The notes under the pieces: model-generated
Databases searched by the model: none
What the model was told of the DNA's origin: nothing
Seen by the model: the letters and a program-made list of their open reading frames with translations, nothing else
Part shown: positions 18,454 to 28,235 of the stretch, piece by piece
How the letters are laid out: each line of letters starts with the position of its first letter
How positions within the stretch are numbered: position 1 is the stretch's first letter
Program-made: the position numbers and the translations under genes
Assembly: GCF_026341775.1 (NCBI RefSeq)
Contig: NZ_JAPEOB010000001.1
Location: 2,542,001 to 2,606,000 of the forward strand
Length of the DNA: 64,000 nt
Reading direction: 5' to 3'
DNA from: Streptomyces sp. NBC_00654
Lineage (GTDB): Bacteria; Actinomycetota; Actinomycetes; Streptomycetales; Streptomycetaceae

Positions 18454-19302
18454 GGGCCGCCCGACCTGTTCGTCGAACTCATCCGCCGGGCATCCGGCCC
18501 CCGTTCCGCCGACAGCCCCCTCCACCCCAGGGACCTGGAGCAGAAGTACTCCACTCATCCCTTCTTCAAGCTGCTCTACATTGCCGCGCTGCGGGGCGGA
18601 GCGCGGGACTGGGCGACCAACATCACGATCAACGACCAGCCGATGAACACCGGCGCGAGGATCGAGTTCCACCATGTGTTCCCGCGCGCCCGGGTGCAGC
18701 CGGTCTATGCGAAGGAGGAGTGGAACAGCCTGGCCAACCTGGCTTTCATCACCGGTCAGACGAACAAGATGATCTCGTCCAGCCTCCCCGACGCATACAT
18801 GCAGGGCGTCGCCACCGAACGGCTGGCGGAACAGTGGATCCCCGCCGATCCGGAGCTGCGGACTCTCGATCGGTTCCCCGGCTTTCTTGCCGCGCGCAGG
18901 GCTCTGCTGGTCGATGTCCTCAACAGACTGCTGGGGCTTCCCGCCTACGCCGGGCAAGCAGCTCACCAGGACACCGACGAACTGCCGGACGACGAGGCGG
19001 TGATCGCAGAGGACAGAGCTGCACCCACGCTCGTCGGAACGCGGGTTCAGGAGCTCCGGACAGAACAAGGCATCGAGATCCACGCGATCTACGAGGGCCG
19101 GCGCGCCCAGGCCTTCTACGATCCGTCGTCCCGCATCGTGAGCATTCACTCCGGTCCCGGCCGAGGTGAGTACGAGTCGCCCAGCGGAGCGGCAGCGGCC
19201 GTGGTGCGGGCTCTCAACCCGCACATCAAACCGAACCGCAACGGTTGGGCGTTCTGGACGGTCACGTCCACGGGGAATCTGCTGCAGAGCATCCGTCAGT
19301 AG
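18454..19302 (+). pseudogene. Truncated DUF262/GmrSD-type nuclease gene with C-terminal RAMA-like domain
   Basis: The open frame encodes the C-terminal part only. It begins in mid-domain (YSTHPFFKLLYIAALRGGARDW), followed by the DUF1524 HNH-type motif IEFHHVFPRA...NSLANLAFITGQTNK. The last 100 residues (EGRRAQAFYDPSS, YESPSGAAAAVVRALN, NGWAFWTV) look like a RAMA/DUF4357 domain, known from restriction systems. An in-frame TGA at 18451-18453 and absence of any start before ATG 18643 show that the N-terminal DUF262 part is gone. ATG 18643 could still yield a 219-residue fragment. Full-length relatives are roughly 550-700 residues and act in anti-phage restriction. Confidence 0.8.
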
Positions 19303-19500
19303 GACCCCTGCGCTGGGCGGGCGCGCACACGCAGGTCATCAGCACTCCTGGGCGTCACGATTGCGAGAGATATGGGGGAGCGCCGCCGTCCAAGGCATCC
19401 GGCCGCTGGAGGCGACCGGGCGCCACGCATACCGGTGTTAACCGGACAAGCGCTCTGGTTTCTGTCCGGGAGCACCGCCGCCACGGCACAATAACGGGTG

Positions 19501-21075
19501 ATGACCAGCACCACTCCAAGCTCTGGGCCGGACGGGTTCAGCCCCTTCGCCCACCTCACCGTGCAGAACACCGCCCTCTACCGGCAGGTGATGCGAGCGT
19601 TCGTCATGGCAAAGGAACACTTCGCCGTGCATCTGCGTCCCGAGGATGTGTACGTCGCACTGCCCGGGGAGGTGCGGCCCGGTGAGCTCGACGGGGTCGT
19701 CAAGGCACTGGACAAGCTGGTCGAGTGGGGAAATCTGCGGGCCGACCCCGACACCGGGCGGGTCAGCGCTGTCGAGGATTTCTATCGCAAACGCTTCATC
19801 TACCAGCTGACCCGGGCCGGGGAGGCTGCCGAGGAAGCCCTCGCCGCCTATGACGAGGCGCTCGGGCGGCGGGGCGCGCTTCAGGCCATCGCTCTGCACG
19901 ACATCATCACGCAGCTGAGAGCCCTCCTCGTGCTCACGGCCGACGAGCAACCGGACCCCGGCAAGGCGTACCTCGCGTTCGACGCGCTCGCGAGCCGGTT
20001 CGCCGCGCTCGCCGACAACGCGCGCGCTTTCATGAGTTCGTTGCAGCGGACCATTGATCTGCACGAGGTGGAGGAAGCGGTCTTCCTCGCCTACAAGGAT
20101 CGCCTCATCCAGTATCTGGAGCGCTTCATCCAGGACCTGATCACCTTGGGCGGGCGCATCGCCCAGCTCATCCTGGAGCTGGAGGATTCGGGCAGGATCG
20201 AGGTCCTGCTCAGGGCTGCCGCCGGGCGGGAGGCGGCCGACGCCGCGCCCGAGGACGCGGAGCCTGCCGCACAGAGGGCTTACGCTCACCGGGCCGGGCG
20301 CTGGGACGGGCTCGCGGTGTGGTTTCTCAGCCGGAACGGACGCGAGTCGCAGGCCAGACTCCTGCGTGGCCGTGCACTGGGAGCCATCCCGCAGATGCTG
20401 GCCGTCGTCCGTGTGCTGGGGGAACGCCGGGCCGGCCGGTCGGACCGTTCCGCGGACTTCCGCACACTTGCCCGCTGGTTCGCCGAGGCCCCCGACGACG
20501 CGTCGCGGCACCAGCTGTGGCGGGCGGCCTTCGGGCTCCACCCCGCCCGGCACCTCACGACCGACGCGGACACTCTGGCGGCCCGCCTTGCCGCACCGGT
20601 GCCCGCCGCGACTCCCTGGGCCGCCGCGGAGCCGTTGCGGATCAGCCCCCAGCTGCGCCGCACCGGAAGCTACGAGCGGCGGGGCAAGCCCCGCAAGGTC
20701 GAGGACCGCCACGATCGGCGCCGCCACCTCGCCGAGGTGGCGGCCAAGCAGGTGGCCGAGACCGCCGCTGCCCGCGACCGTCTCGTCACCGACGGAGCGG
20801 TCAGACTGTCCGAACTCGGCGAGCTCGACCCGATGTCCTTCGGGCTCTTCCTCCAACTGCTCGGTGACGCACTGGCCACCTGGCGACCCGGTATGCGGCA
20901 CACCGTGGCCACCAGCAACGACGGTTCCATGGAGATCAGGCTCAGTGCTCTGTCCGGTGGACCGCCGGCGGAGGTCCGTACGCCGTCGGGGACGTTCCAC
21001 GGGCCCGATCACCTCATCGAGATCGTTGACCTGACTGACGACGACGGGCCGATGTACGGAGGAAGCGGACGATGA
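19501..21075 (+). CDS. jetA: JetA (type II Wadjet), DUF2397/TIGR02677 protein
   Basis: This 524-residue protein is the first gene of a four-gene overlapping operon. It matches the DUF2397 family: FSPFAHLTVQNTALYRQVMRAF, then a helical middle (FMSSLQRTIDLHEVEEAVFLAYKDRLIQYLERFI) and a conserved C-terminal block with DDGPMYG. By analogy with type I Wadjet it is the kleisin-like subunit of an SMC complex that compacts and cuts circular plasmid DNA. ATG 19501 is preceded directly by an in-frame GTG (19498); no good ribosome-binding site is seen, so translation may be leaderless. The stop overlaps jetB (ATGA). Confidence 0.88.
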   Translation: MTSTTPSSGPDGFSPFAHLTVQNTALYRQVMRAFVMAKEHFAVHLRPEDVYVALPGEVRPGELDGVVKALDKLVEWGNLRADPDTGRVSAVEDFYRKRFIYQLTRAGEAAEEALAAYDEALGRRGALQAIALHDIITQLRALLVLTADEQPDPGKAYLAFDALASRFAALADNARAFMSSLQRTIDLHEVEEAVFLAYKDRLIQYLERFIQDLITLGGRIAQLILELEDSGRIEVLLRAAAGREAADAAPEDAEPAAQRAYAHRAGRWDGLAVWFLSRNGRESQARLLRGRALGAIPQMLAVVRVLGERRAGRSDRSADFRTLARWFAEAPDDASRHQLWRAAFGLHPARHLTTDADTLAARLAAPVPAATPWAAAEPLRISPQLRRTGSYERRGKPRKVEDRHDRRRHLAEVAAKQVAETAAARDRLVTDGAVRLSELGELDPMSFGLFLQLLGDALATWRPGMRHTVATSNDGSMEIRLSALSGGPPAEVRTPSGTFHGPDHLIEIVDLTDDDGPMYGGSGR

Positions 21076-22316
21076 CCACGCCACTGGCCGAAGTGCTCGA
21101 CGGGCAGCACGCCGCTGAGCTCCGCAAGGCCGCCCGCGCCCTCCTGAAACGGCCACTCCTCCTCTCCCACGGCAAGCACGCGGATGAGTTCCGGCTCGTG
21201 CGACGGCACGCCTCCGAACTCCGCGAGTGGTTCGACCGCAACGCCGGCTGGCCGCTCCATGTGGACGCCGAGACCGCCCGGCTGCGCAAGATCCCCGGCG
21301 TGCTCCACGACCCCACACACCCCGCACGCGAGGTGACCCGCGCCGCCGCACCCTTCACCCGTCTCCGCTACGTTCTGCTCTGTCTGGCCCTGGCGGCCCT
21401 GGAGCGGGGCGAGTCCCAGATCGCTCTCGGCCGTCTCGCCGACCAGGTCGTCCTCGATGCCACCGATTCCGGGCTGGTCGCGGCGGGCATCCACTTCACC
21501 CTCGACCGCCGGGACGAGCGCCTCGACCTCGCGGCCGTCGTGCGGCTCCTGCTCGGTCTCGGCGTGCTGCGCCGGGTCGCCGGGGACGAGGACGCGTACG
21601 TGAACGGGGCGGGCGACGTGCTCTACGACGTCGAACGCCGGGTACTGGCGGGGCTGCTCGCGACACGTCGTGGGCCCTCCACCGTGCAGGCGGAGGCCAC
21701 CGCCGACCGGTTGGCCCAGCTCGTCGCCGAAACCGCCCTCGACAGTGAGGAGCTCCGCTTCCGCGCGATCCGGCACGCACTCACCCGCAGACTTCTGGAC
21801 GACCCGGTGCTCTACTACGACGGGCTGAGCGACGCCGAGCTCAGCTATCTCACCAGGCAGCGGGGGTTCCTCACCGCCCGGGTGGCCGAACTGACCGGCC
21901 TGGTACCCGAGATCCGGGCCGAAGGCATCGCCATGGTCGACCCCGAGGACGACCTCACCGATGTGCGGATGCCCGAGCAGGGCACTCACGGTCACGTCAC
22001 CCTGCTGCTCGCCGAGTACCTTGCGGCGGCGGGCCGGTCGGTCACCACCCACCAGCTCACCCAGCGGGTGCGGGAACTCGCCCTCGTACACGGCACGTTC
22101 TGGTCCAAGGCCGCGCGGGAGCCGGGCATGGAGGCCGAGCTCGTCGAGCAGGCCGTCGCCCGGCTCGCCGCCCTCGGTCTGGTCTCCCGGACCGCCGACG
22201 GGGCCGAACCCCGCCCAGCGCTGGCCCGTTACGCGGTCGGCGAACCCGTCGTACTCGAACCAGGCACACCCGGCAGCTCGCGCATGCCGGCACAGCGAAA
22301 GGCCGCTCAGGCGTGA
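21072..22316 (+). CDS. jetB: JetB (type II Wadjet), DUF2398/TIGR02678 protein
   Basis: This 414-residue DUF2398 protein is recognised by family signatures such as ALLKRPLL, LRKIPGVLHDPTHPAR, FTRLRYVLLCLALAALER, YDVERRVLAGLLA, RHALTRRLLDDPVLYYD and LSDAELSYLTRQRG. Its many winged-helix-like segments suit the KITE (MukE-like) role in Wadjet complexes. It overlaps jetA and jetC by 4 nt each (ATGA, GTGA), so all subunits are translationally coupled. Confidence 0.88.
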   Translation: MTTPLAEVLDGQHAAELRKAARALLKRPLLLSHGKHADEFRLVRRHASELREWFDRNAGWPLHVDAETARLRKIPGVLHDPTHPAREVTRAAAPFTRLRYVLLCLALAALERGESQIALGRLADQVVLDATDSGLVAAGIHFTLDRRDERLDLAAVVRLLLGLGVLRRVAGDEDAYVNGAGDVLYDVERRVLAGLLATRRGPSTVQAEATADRLAQLVAETALDSEELRFRAIRHALTRRLLDDPVLYYDGLSDAELSYLTRQRGFLTARVAELTGLVPEIRAEGIAMVDPEDDLTDVRMPEQGTHGHVTLLLAEYLAAAGRSVTTHQLTQRVRELALVHGTFWSKAAREPGMEAELVEQAVARLAALGLVSRTADGAEPRPALARYAVGEPVVLEPGTPGSSRMPAQRKAAQA

Positions 22317-25300
22317 CCAACCCGCTTCCCGAGCCCCTCCGCGCCCGCTGGCAGCCCCTGCGGATCGGGCTCGTCGACCTCTTCCACTACGACGTGGAGG
22401 AATTCCACTTCCGCGACGGACGACTGCTGCTGCGAGGCAACAACGGCACCGGCAAGTCCAAGGTGCTCGCGCTCACACTGCCCTTCCTGCTCGACGGCGA
22501 CCTGAGCCCGCGAAGGGTGGAGCCGGACGGTGACCCCGGCAAACGGATGGAATGGAACCTCCTCCTCGGCGGTGAACACCCGCACACCGAGCGCCTCGGC
22601 TACACCTGGATCGAGTTCGGCAGACTCGACGCCAGTACCGGGGAGAGCCACTTCCGCACGCTGCTGTGCGGACTGAAGGCGGTGAGCGGACGCGGGATCG
22701 CCCGTCACTGGTACGCGGTCACCGGCCGACGTGTCCTGCACGGACCAGGTACTCCCACGGAGGGCTTCCTCAGCCTGGTCGACGCCACCGGCACGGCCCT
22801 CTCCAGGGACCGTCTCGTCGAAGCGGTCGCCGGCCACGGCATGGTGTACGACCAGGCCAAGACCTACCGCAGGGCGGTGGACGAGGCACTCTTCGGGCTC
22901 GGCGAGCAGCGGTACGGAGCCCTGGTCGACCTGCTTGTTCAGCTGCGCCAGCCGCAGCTGTCCAAGCGCCCCAACGAGGCGGCGCTGTCCCGCGCACTCA
23001 CCGAGGCCCTGCCACCGGTGGACCAGACCGTGATCGCCGATGTGGCCGAGGCGTTCCGCTCACTCGACGAGGAGAAGACCGAACTGGCGGCAGCCTCGGC
23101 CGCGGAGCGTGCCGCCGCCGGCTTCCTGGAGCACTACCGGCGCTACGCGCGCATCGCCACCCGTCGCCGCGCCCGGCTGCCACGCGCCGAACACTCGCGT
23201 TACGAGCAACGCCAACGGGACCTCGCAGAGGCACAGGCACAGCAGACCGGGGCCGAGGAGGAGCGACAAGCGGCAGCCGAGCTCACCGCGACGCTGGAGG
23301 AGCAGCAGAACCGTCTCCGTGCCCAGGACGCCGCCCTGCGGGAGAGCCCCGAGATGCGCAGCGCAAGAAATCTTGAGCAGGCACACCACGAGGTGGAGCG
23401 CACGGCGCGTGCGGCAGAGCGCGCGCGGAGCGACCGGGACCAGGCGGTGCGGCTGCGTCACAAGGGTCTGGAGCGGCTCGGCGCCGCCGAGAACCGGCTG
23501 CGGGCGGCTGACCGGCACGCCCAGGAAACGTATCGGCGGGCGTCCGAGGCCGCGGCGGACGCCCGGGTCGTCCTGCCGGGGAACGATCTGCCGGACGACG
23601 GACTCGCCATGGGTGAACTGCGCGGCGCCGTCGAGGAGTCCGTGGAGCGGGGCCGACGGGCGCTCACCCACATGACGGGCCTCGCCCGGACCGCCGCCCG
23701 CGCCTCGGAGGAACGGCGCACGCGGGCCGTCCGGCTGGACGAAGCCGATGCCGACCGGTCCGCGGCCGCGGCGGAGCTCGGCCTGGCCGAGGACGACGTG
23801 GTGCGCGCCGGACGGGCGCTGCTGGACGAAGTCCGCACCCGCGCCCGTGGCTGGACCGAACTCGCCTACGCGGATGAGACCGGCCTGCTGGACGAACTCC
23901 AGGAATGGGTGGGCCGTCTCCACGGCCCGTACCCGGCGCGGGCCGAGGCCGCGCGCGCCCACAGCGCCGCATCCGCGCGGCTGGCCGAGCAGTCTGCCGC
24001 CGCCGGCCGGCGCCGGGCCGAACTCACCGGGCACGCCGACGGGCTGCGGCAGGAACTGACCGCGCTGGAGGCCGGCGGGCGACGTCCGCCGCAGCCGCCG
24101 CGCACACGCACTCCCGGTCTGCGCGAGCGGCTGACGGGTGCCCCGCTGTGGCGGCTGGTGGACTTCGAGAAGGGGCTCCCCGAGGAGGAACGAGCCGGAC
24201 TTGAGGCCGCCTTGGAAGCGTCCGGGATGCTGGACGCCTGGGTGCTGCCCAGCGGTGCGGTTCTCACCGCTGACAGTCACGAGGTGCTGCTCGCTCCGGC
24301 CGGGGCTCCGGTACGGGGCGCGTCGCTCGCGCACCTGCTGCGCCCGGCTGTGGACCACGGGGACGCCGGGGCCGCGGCCGTGGGCGATGAGACGGTGGCC
24401 CGGCTGCTCGCCGCGATCGGCGCCGGGCGGGAAGCCGGTGCGGTGGGCGGTGAGCAAGGTGGTGCCGACGGGGAAGCCGGGCCGACGGGCGAAGCCGGAA
24501 CCTGGGCCGCGGTCGACGGGCGCTTCCGGGTCGGCGCGCTGACCGGCCGGTGGGCCAAAGCCCGCGCCGAGTACATCGGCGAGGGCGCGCGGGAAGCTTC
24601 CCGGCGGTCCCGCATGGACGTCATTCGCGGCGAACTCGCCCTTCTTCAGGGCGAACTGGAGACCCTCGCGGATCTGGCCGCCACGGTGACCGCCCGCCGC
24701 GGGGTGCTGGACGCAGAGGTGGCGGACGTACCGGACGAGACCGTCCTCACCCGCGCACACGCGCGCGTGGCAGCCGCCGCGGAATCCCTGCGCCGGACCG
24801 GTGAACGGCGCGAGGAGCGGGCCGCCGCCCTCCTGGAGGCGGCCGAGCGGAGTGAGTCGGCGGCGGGGGATCTCACCCGGACCGCGGAGGACCTGGGCAT
24901 GCCGGCCGGCGAGGAAGGGCTGACGGCGGTGCGTGACGCACTCGGCGCCCTCGCCGAGGTGCTGGCCGCCCTCTGGCCCGCCCTGCGTGAACGCGGTGAG
25001 GCCGGCGGCCAGGTCGCGGACGAGCGTACCGAGGCCGGGCAGGCCGCCGAGCGTGCCGCAGAGTTCACGGAGCGCGCGAGGGAGGCGGAGGACGAGGCGG
25101 CCGCCGCCGACGAACGCTTCAGCACCTTGCGTTCCACGGTCGGCGCCGCCGTCGATGAACTCCAGCGCCTGCTGGCGCGGACCGCGGAGGCGTCGCGCAC
25201 GTGCGAGAGCGAGCGGCGGGCCGCCCAGCAGCGCCATGCCGAGGCCGACCGGGCGGCAAGCAGGGCCGAAGGCCGTATCGAGCAGTTGCACGAAGGGCTC

Positions 25301-26509
25301 GGAGAGGCGGCCGAGGCGCGTACGGAGGCCATTGCCGCACTCCAGCGGTTCACCGGTACCGGGCTGATGGCGGTGGCAGTGCCCGGCATCGAAGCGCCCG
25401 CCGTGGACGGCGGCACGTGGGCCGCCACCCCTGCCATCGCGCTGGCCCGCGCCATCGACGCGGCGCTGGCCGCCACCGACGACTCCGACAGCGCCTGGGA
25501 GCGGGTGCAACGCAAGCTCAGCGAGGAGTTCAAGTCCCTCCAGGACACCCTGTCCCGGCACGGGCACCGGGCGTCCGCCCGGATGGTGGAGGACGGCATG
25601 GTCGTCGACATCACCTACCAGGGCCGTGAACGAGCCGTACCGGACCTGGCCGCGGCACTGGCTGTCGAGGTCGGCGAACTGGCCCGCATCCTGTCCGCAC
25701 GGGAGCGGGAGATCCTGGAGACCCATCTGGTCACGGAGGTCGCGGGGACGCTCCAGGAGCTGATCGGCGCGGCCGAGCGACAGGTGCGGGACATGAACGT
25801 CGAACTGGAGGAGCGGCCGACCTCCACCGGCATGCGGCTGAGGCTGGTGTGGCGCGCTTCCCGCAAGGCCCCCGCCGGGCTTGCCCCGGCAAGGGAGCGG
25901 CTGCGCCGGTCGGCCGACATCTGGACCGCCGAGGACCGCGCGGCCGTGGGCGAGTTCCTTCAGGAGCAGATCGCCCGCCAGCACTCCGACGACGCCTCGG
26001 GCAGCTGGCTGGACCATCTCACCGCCGCACTCGACTACCGGACCTGGCACGAGTTCGGGGTCGAGCGGCATCAGCAGGGCCGCTGGGTCCCGGCCACGGG
26101 ACCCGCCTCCGGCGGTGAGCGGGTGCTGGCCGTTTCGGTGCCGCTGTTCGCCGCGGCGTCCTCCCACTACGCGAGTGCGGGCAGCCCGTACGCGCCGCGC
26201 CTGGTCACTCTCGACGAGGCGTTCGCCGGAGTGGACGACGACTCCCGCGCCAAGTGTCTGGGTTTGCTGCACGCCTTCGACCTCGACGTCGTGATGACGA
26301 GTGAGCGCGAGTGGGCCTGTTACCCACAGGTGCCCGGCATCGCCATCGCCCAGCTGTCGCGGATCGACGAGGTCGCGGCGGTGCTCGTCACCCGGTGGGA
26401 GTGGGACGGCACGCGAAGGCGGCGCGGTCCGGACCCGGTGGGCCCCGGGCACGCGGTTCCCGCACCCCGGGCCGAGGCGGCCGACGCGTCGGAACCGCTG
26501 TGGAACTGA
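22313..26509 (+). CDS. jetC: JetC (type II Wadjet), SMC/MukB-like ATPase, TIGR02680
   Basis: This 1398-residue SMC-like motor has Walker A GNNGTGKS (42-49). Long Ala/Glu/Arg-rich coiled coil follows (about 250-620 and 770-1020), interrupted by a hinge-like globular segment (LWRLVDFEKGLPEEERAGLEAAL). The head is completed by the signature SGGER (1266-1270) and Walker B VTLDEAF (Asp 1301, Glu 1302). All ATPase residues are present, so it should be active. A Gly/Ala-rich insert near residues 705-730 (VGGEQGGADGEAG) looks like local expansion. GTG 22313 overlaps the jetB stop. Confidence 0.92.
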   Translation: MTNPLPEPLRARWQPLRIGLVDLFHYDVEEFHFRDGRLLLRGNNGTGKSKVLALTLPFLLDGDLSPRRVEPDGDPGKRMEWNLLLGGEHPHTERLGYTWIEFGRLDASTGESHFRTLLCGLKAVSGRGIARHWYAVTGRRVLHGPGTPTEGFLSLVDATGTALSRDRLVEAVAGHGMVYDQAKTYRRAVDEALFGLGEQRYGALVDLLVQLRQPQLSKRPNEAALSRALTEALPPVDQTVIADVAEAFRSLDEEKTELAAASAAERAAAGFLEHYRRYARIATRRRARLPRAEHSRYEQRQRDLAEAQAQQTGAEEERQAAAELTATLEEQQNRLRAQDAALRESPEMRSARNLEQAHHEVERTARAAERARSDRDQAVRLRHKGLERLGAAENRLRAADRHAQETYRRASEAAADARVVLPGNDLPDDGLAMGELRGAVEESVERGRRALTHMTGLARTAARASEERRTRAVRLDEADADRSAAAAELGLAEDDVVRAGRALLDEVRTRARGWTELAYADETGLLDELQEWVGRLHGPYPARAEAARAHSAASARLAEQSAAAGRRRAELTGHADGLRQELTALEAGGRRPPQPPRTRTPGLRERLTGAPLWRLVDFEKGLPEEERAGLEAALEASGMLDAWVLPSGAVLTADSHEVLLAPAGAPVRGASLAHLLRPAVDHGDAGAAAVGDETVARLLAAIGAGREAGAVGGEQGGADGEAGPTGEAGTWAAVDGRFRVGALTGRWAKARAEYIGEGAREASRRSRMDVIRGELALLQGELETLADLAATVTARRGVLDAEVADVPDETVLTRAHARVAAAAESLRRTGERREERAAALLEAAERSESAAGDLTRTAEDLGMPAGEEGLTAVRDALGALAEVLAALWPALRERGEAGGQVADERTEAGQAAERAAEFTERAREAEDEAAAADERFSTLRSTVGAAVDELQRLLARTAEASRTCESERRAAQQRHAEADRAASRAEGRIEQLHEGLGEAAEARTEAIAALQRFTGTGLMAVAVPGIEAPAVDGGTWAATPAIALARAIDAALAATDDSDSAWERVQRKLSEEFKSLQDTLSRHGHRASARMVEDGMVVDITYQGRERAVPDLAAALAVEVGELARILSAREREILETHLVTEVAGTLQELIGAAERQVRDMNVELEERPTSTGMRLRLVWRASRKAPAGLAPARERLRRSADIWTAEDRAAVGEFLQEQIARQHSDDASGSWLDHLTAALDYRTWHEFGVERHQQGRWVPATGPASGGERVLAVSVPLFAAASSHYASAGSPYAPRLVTLDEAFAGVDDDSRAKCLGLLHAFDLDVVMTSEREWACYPQVPGIAIAQLSRIDEVAAVLVTRWEWDGTRRRRGPDPVGPGHAVPAPRAEAADASEPLWN

Positions 26510-27744
26510 CCCCCACGACGGCGGTGACGGTCGACGACGTACGGCTGCGCAGACTCCTCGGGGCACCCGGGCTCGGCTGGCTGGTCGACCGTGCGCGTCG
26601 ACGCCTGGAGCGCGGGCAGCCGCTCACCGGCCCGGTATCGCTGAGCTCGCCCACGGCGGACCAACGGATGGCGGCGGAACGGCTGTTGGGGCGTGCCCCG
26701 GGTGGTGGGCGGTCCCTGTCCGTACGCCTCGACGCGGTGGACGGCCTGCTGCGCAGCTCCGGCATCAGCCCGGCGGGACTGGCCGCGGCCGTGGTGGCGC
26801 TCACCGGGCCGGTCACCCTCCTCGGCCAGGCGCGCGCCGAGGAGCAGCACGCCTGGGCACAGGCATACGCCCCGGTCGACGCCCTGGCGGACGAGGTCCC
26901 CGCCCTGCGGAGCTGGGCCGAACGGCTCCGGAACGACGGGCTGGTACGGCGCCTCGCCGGTACACCGACCGCAGCGGCCGACCTGCTCGGCCGGGCCGCC
27001 ACCGTCGTGAGAGCCCTCCCGGTGGAGCCGCCGGTGTCGCTTCCCGCGTTCTCCTCCCGGCTCCTGGGCAGTGCGCACGCGCTCGACGACGGGACTCCGC
27101 TCTGCACGCTGGCCCTTTCCGGCATCCGGGCGCTGACCGGGGTTCCCGACGTGAGCGGCGCGCAGGGGCGGCGCGAGGTGTGGGCATCGGTGGGACTGCT
27201 GCGTGACGAGCTGTCCTCGACCGTGCTCGCCCTGAACCTGCGGGGTACTCCCGCCCTGGACTGGATGGCCGAGGCGGGCGAGCCCGCCGTGCTCACTCTG
27301 CGGCAGCTGACCCGGTACCCGCCTCGCTCGGCGCCGCCGACGGTCCGGATCTGCGAGAACCCGGCCGTGCTCGCCGCGGCAGCCGACACGTACGGCACGC
27401 GGTGCGCGCCTCTGGTCTGCCTCCAGGGGCAGCCGTCCGCCGCCGCCCTCGTCCTCCTGGGCCATCTCCACACACACGGCAGCCGCTTCCGCTACCACGG
27501 CGACTTCGACTGGGGAGGTCTGCGTATCGCCGCGGCCCTGCTGCGGCGGGTTCCCTGGAGCCCGTGGCGCTACACCGCGGCCGACTACCGCGCCGCCGTG
27601 CACACGCTGCCCGCCGGCCCGCCCCTCACCGGGACCCGGGCCGAAGCCCCGTGGGACCCCGGCCTGCCGGACGCGCTGCAGGAGGCGGGCGTGCGGGTGG
27701 AGGAGGAGGCGGTGCTGAACGACCTGCTGTCCGACCTCGGATGA
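26500..27744 (+). CDS. jetD: JetD (type II Wadjet), DUF2399/TIGR02679 nuclease subunit
   Basis: This 414-residue protein has the TIGR02679 N-terminal part (LRRLLGAPGLGWLVDRARRRLERG) and the C-terminal DUF2399 Toprim-like domain. The catalytic acids are in place: Glu in CENPAV (about 286) and the DxD pair in HGDFDWGGL (335 and 337). JetD is the toprim nuclease that cleaves extruded plasmid loops in Wadjet. GTG 26500 overlaps jetC by 10 nt and gives VELTPTTAVTVDDV; a second GTG at 26524 is an alternative. Confidence 0.88.
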   Translation: MELTPTTAVTVDDVRLRRLLGAPGLGWLVDRARRRLERGQPLTGPVSLSSPTADQRMAAERLLGRAPGGGRSLSVRLDAVDGLLRSSGISPAGLAAAVVALTGPVTLLGQARAEEQHAWAQAYAPVDALADEVPALRSWAERLRNDGLVRRLAGTPTAAADLLGRAATVVRALPVEPPVSLPAFSSRLLGSAHALDDGTPLCTLALSGIRALTGVPDVSGAQGRREVWASVGLLRDELSSTVLALNLRGTPALDWMAEAGEPAVLTLRQLTRYPPRSAPPTVRICENPAVLAAAADTYGTRCAPLVCLQGQPSAAALVLLGHLHTHGSRFRYHGDFDWGGLRIAAALLRRVPWSPWRYTAADYRAAVHTLPAGPPLTGTRAEAPWDPGLPDALQEAGVRVEEEAVLNDLLSDLG

Positions 27745-27899
27745 GTCGGGCCCGCTTCCGTTTCCATGCGCGGCTGTGACGACGATCGTTGTCCCCGGGA
27801 CGCCGTGTCGCCCTCGGTCGTAGACTCCGGATGCGCGGGAGGCCGACCGCCACCGGCCCGCCACCGACCCCGCCACCGACCAGGAGAGGCCCGTACGCC

Positions 27900-28235
27900 G
27901 TGGAACCACTGAGGGACGACGACCCCCGGACCATTGGCGTGTACACGCTCGTGTGTCGACTCGGCGCCGGAGGTATGGGACAGGTCTACCTCGGAGAGTG
28001 ACCGGCCGGTCAGCCGGTCGCGGTGAAGGCGATCAAACCGTCGGTCCTCGATGAGGACAGCAGGGCCCGGTTCCTGCTGGAGGTGGACAGCCTCAAGACG
28101 GTGTACGGGCCGTTCATCGCCTCCTTCGTCGCCGCCGACGCCCATGCCGAACGTCCGTGGCTGGCCGTCGAGTACGTGCCAGGAGCCGACCTGCTCGCCC
28201 ATGTCGCCGAGTGTGGTGTGCTGCCGCTGATGGAG
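27900..28235 (+). pseudogene. Ser/Thr protein kinase gene, nonsense-mutated and truncated
   Basis: GTG 27900 follows a CAGGAGAGG site and begins a typical kinase N-lobe: IGVYTLVCRLGAGGMGQVYLGE (glycine-rich loop). A TGA at 27999-28001 then interrupts the frame. Beyond it the same frame continues GQPVAVKAIKPS (the ATP-binding Lys), RARFLLEVDSLKTV and WLAVEYVPGADL. Similarity stops near 28235, before HRDLKP, so catalytic loop and C-lobe are missing. This is a decayed Hanks-type kinase. Confidence 0.88.
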
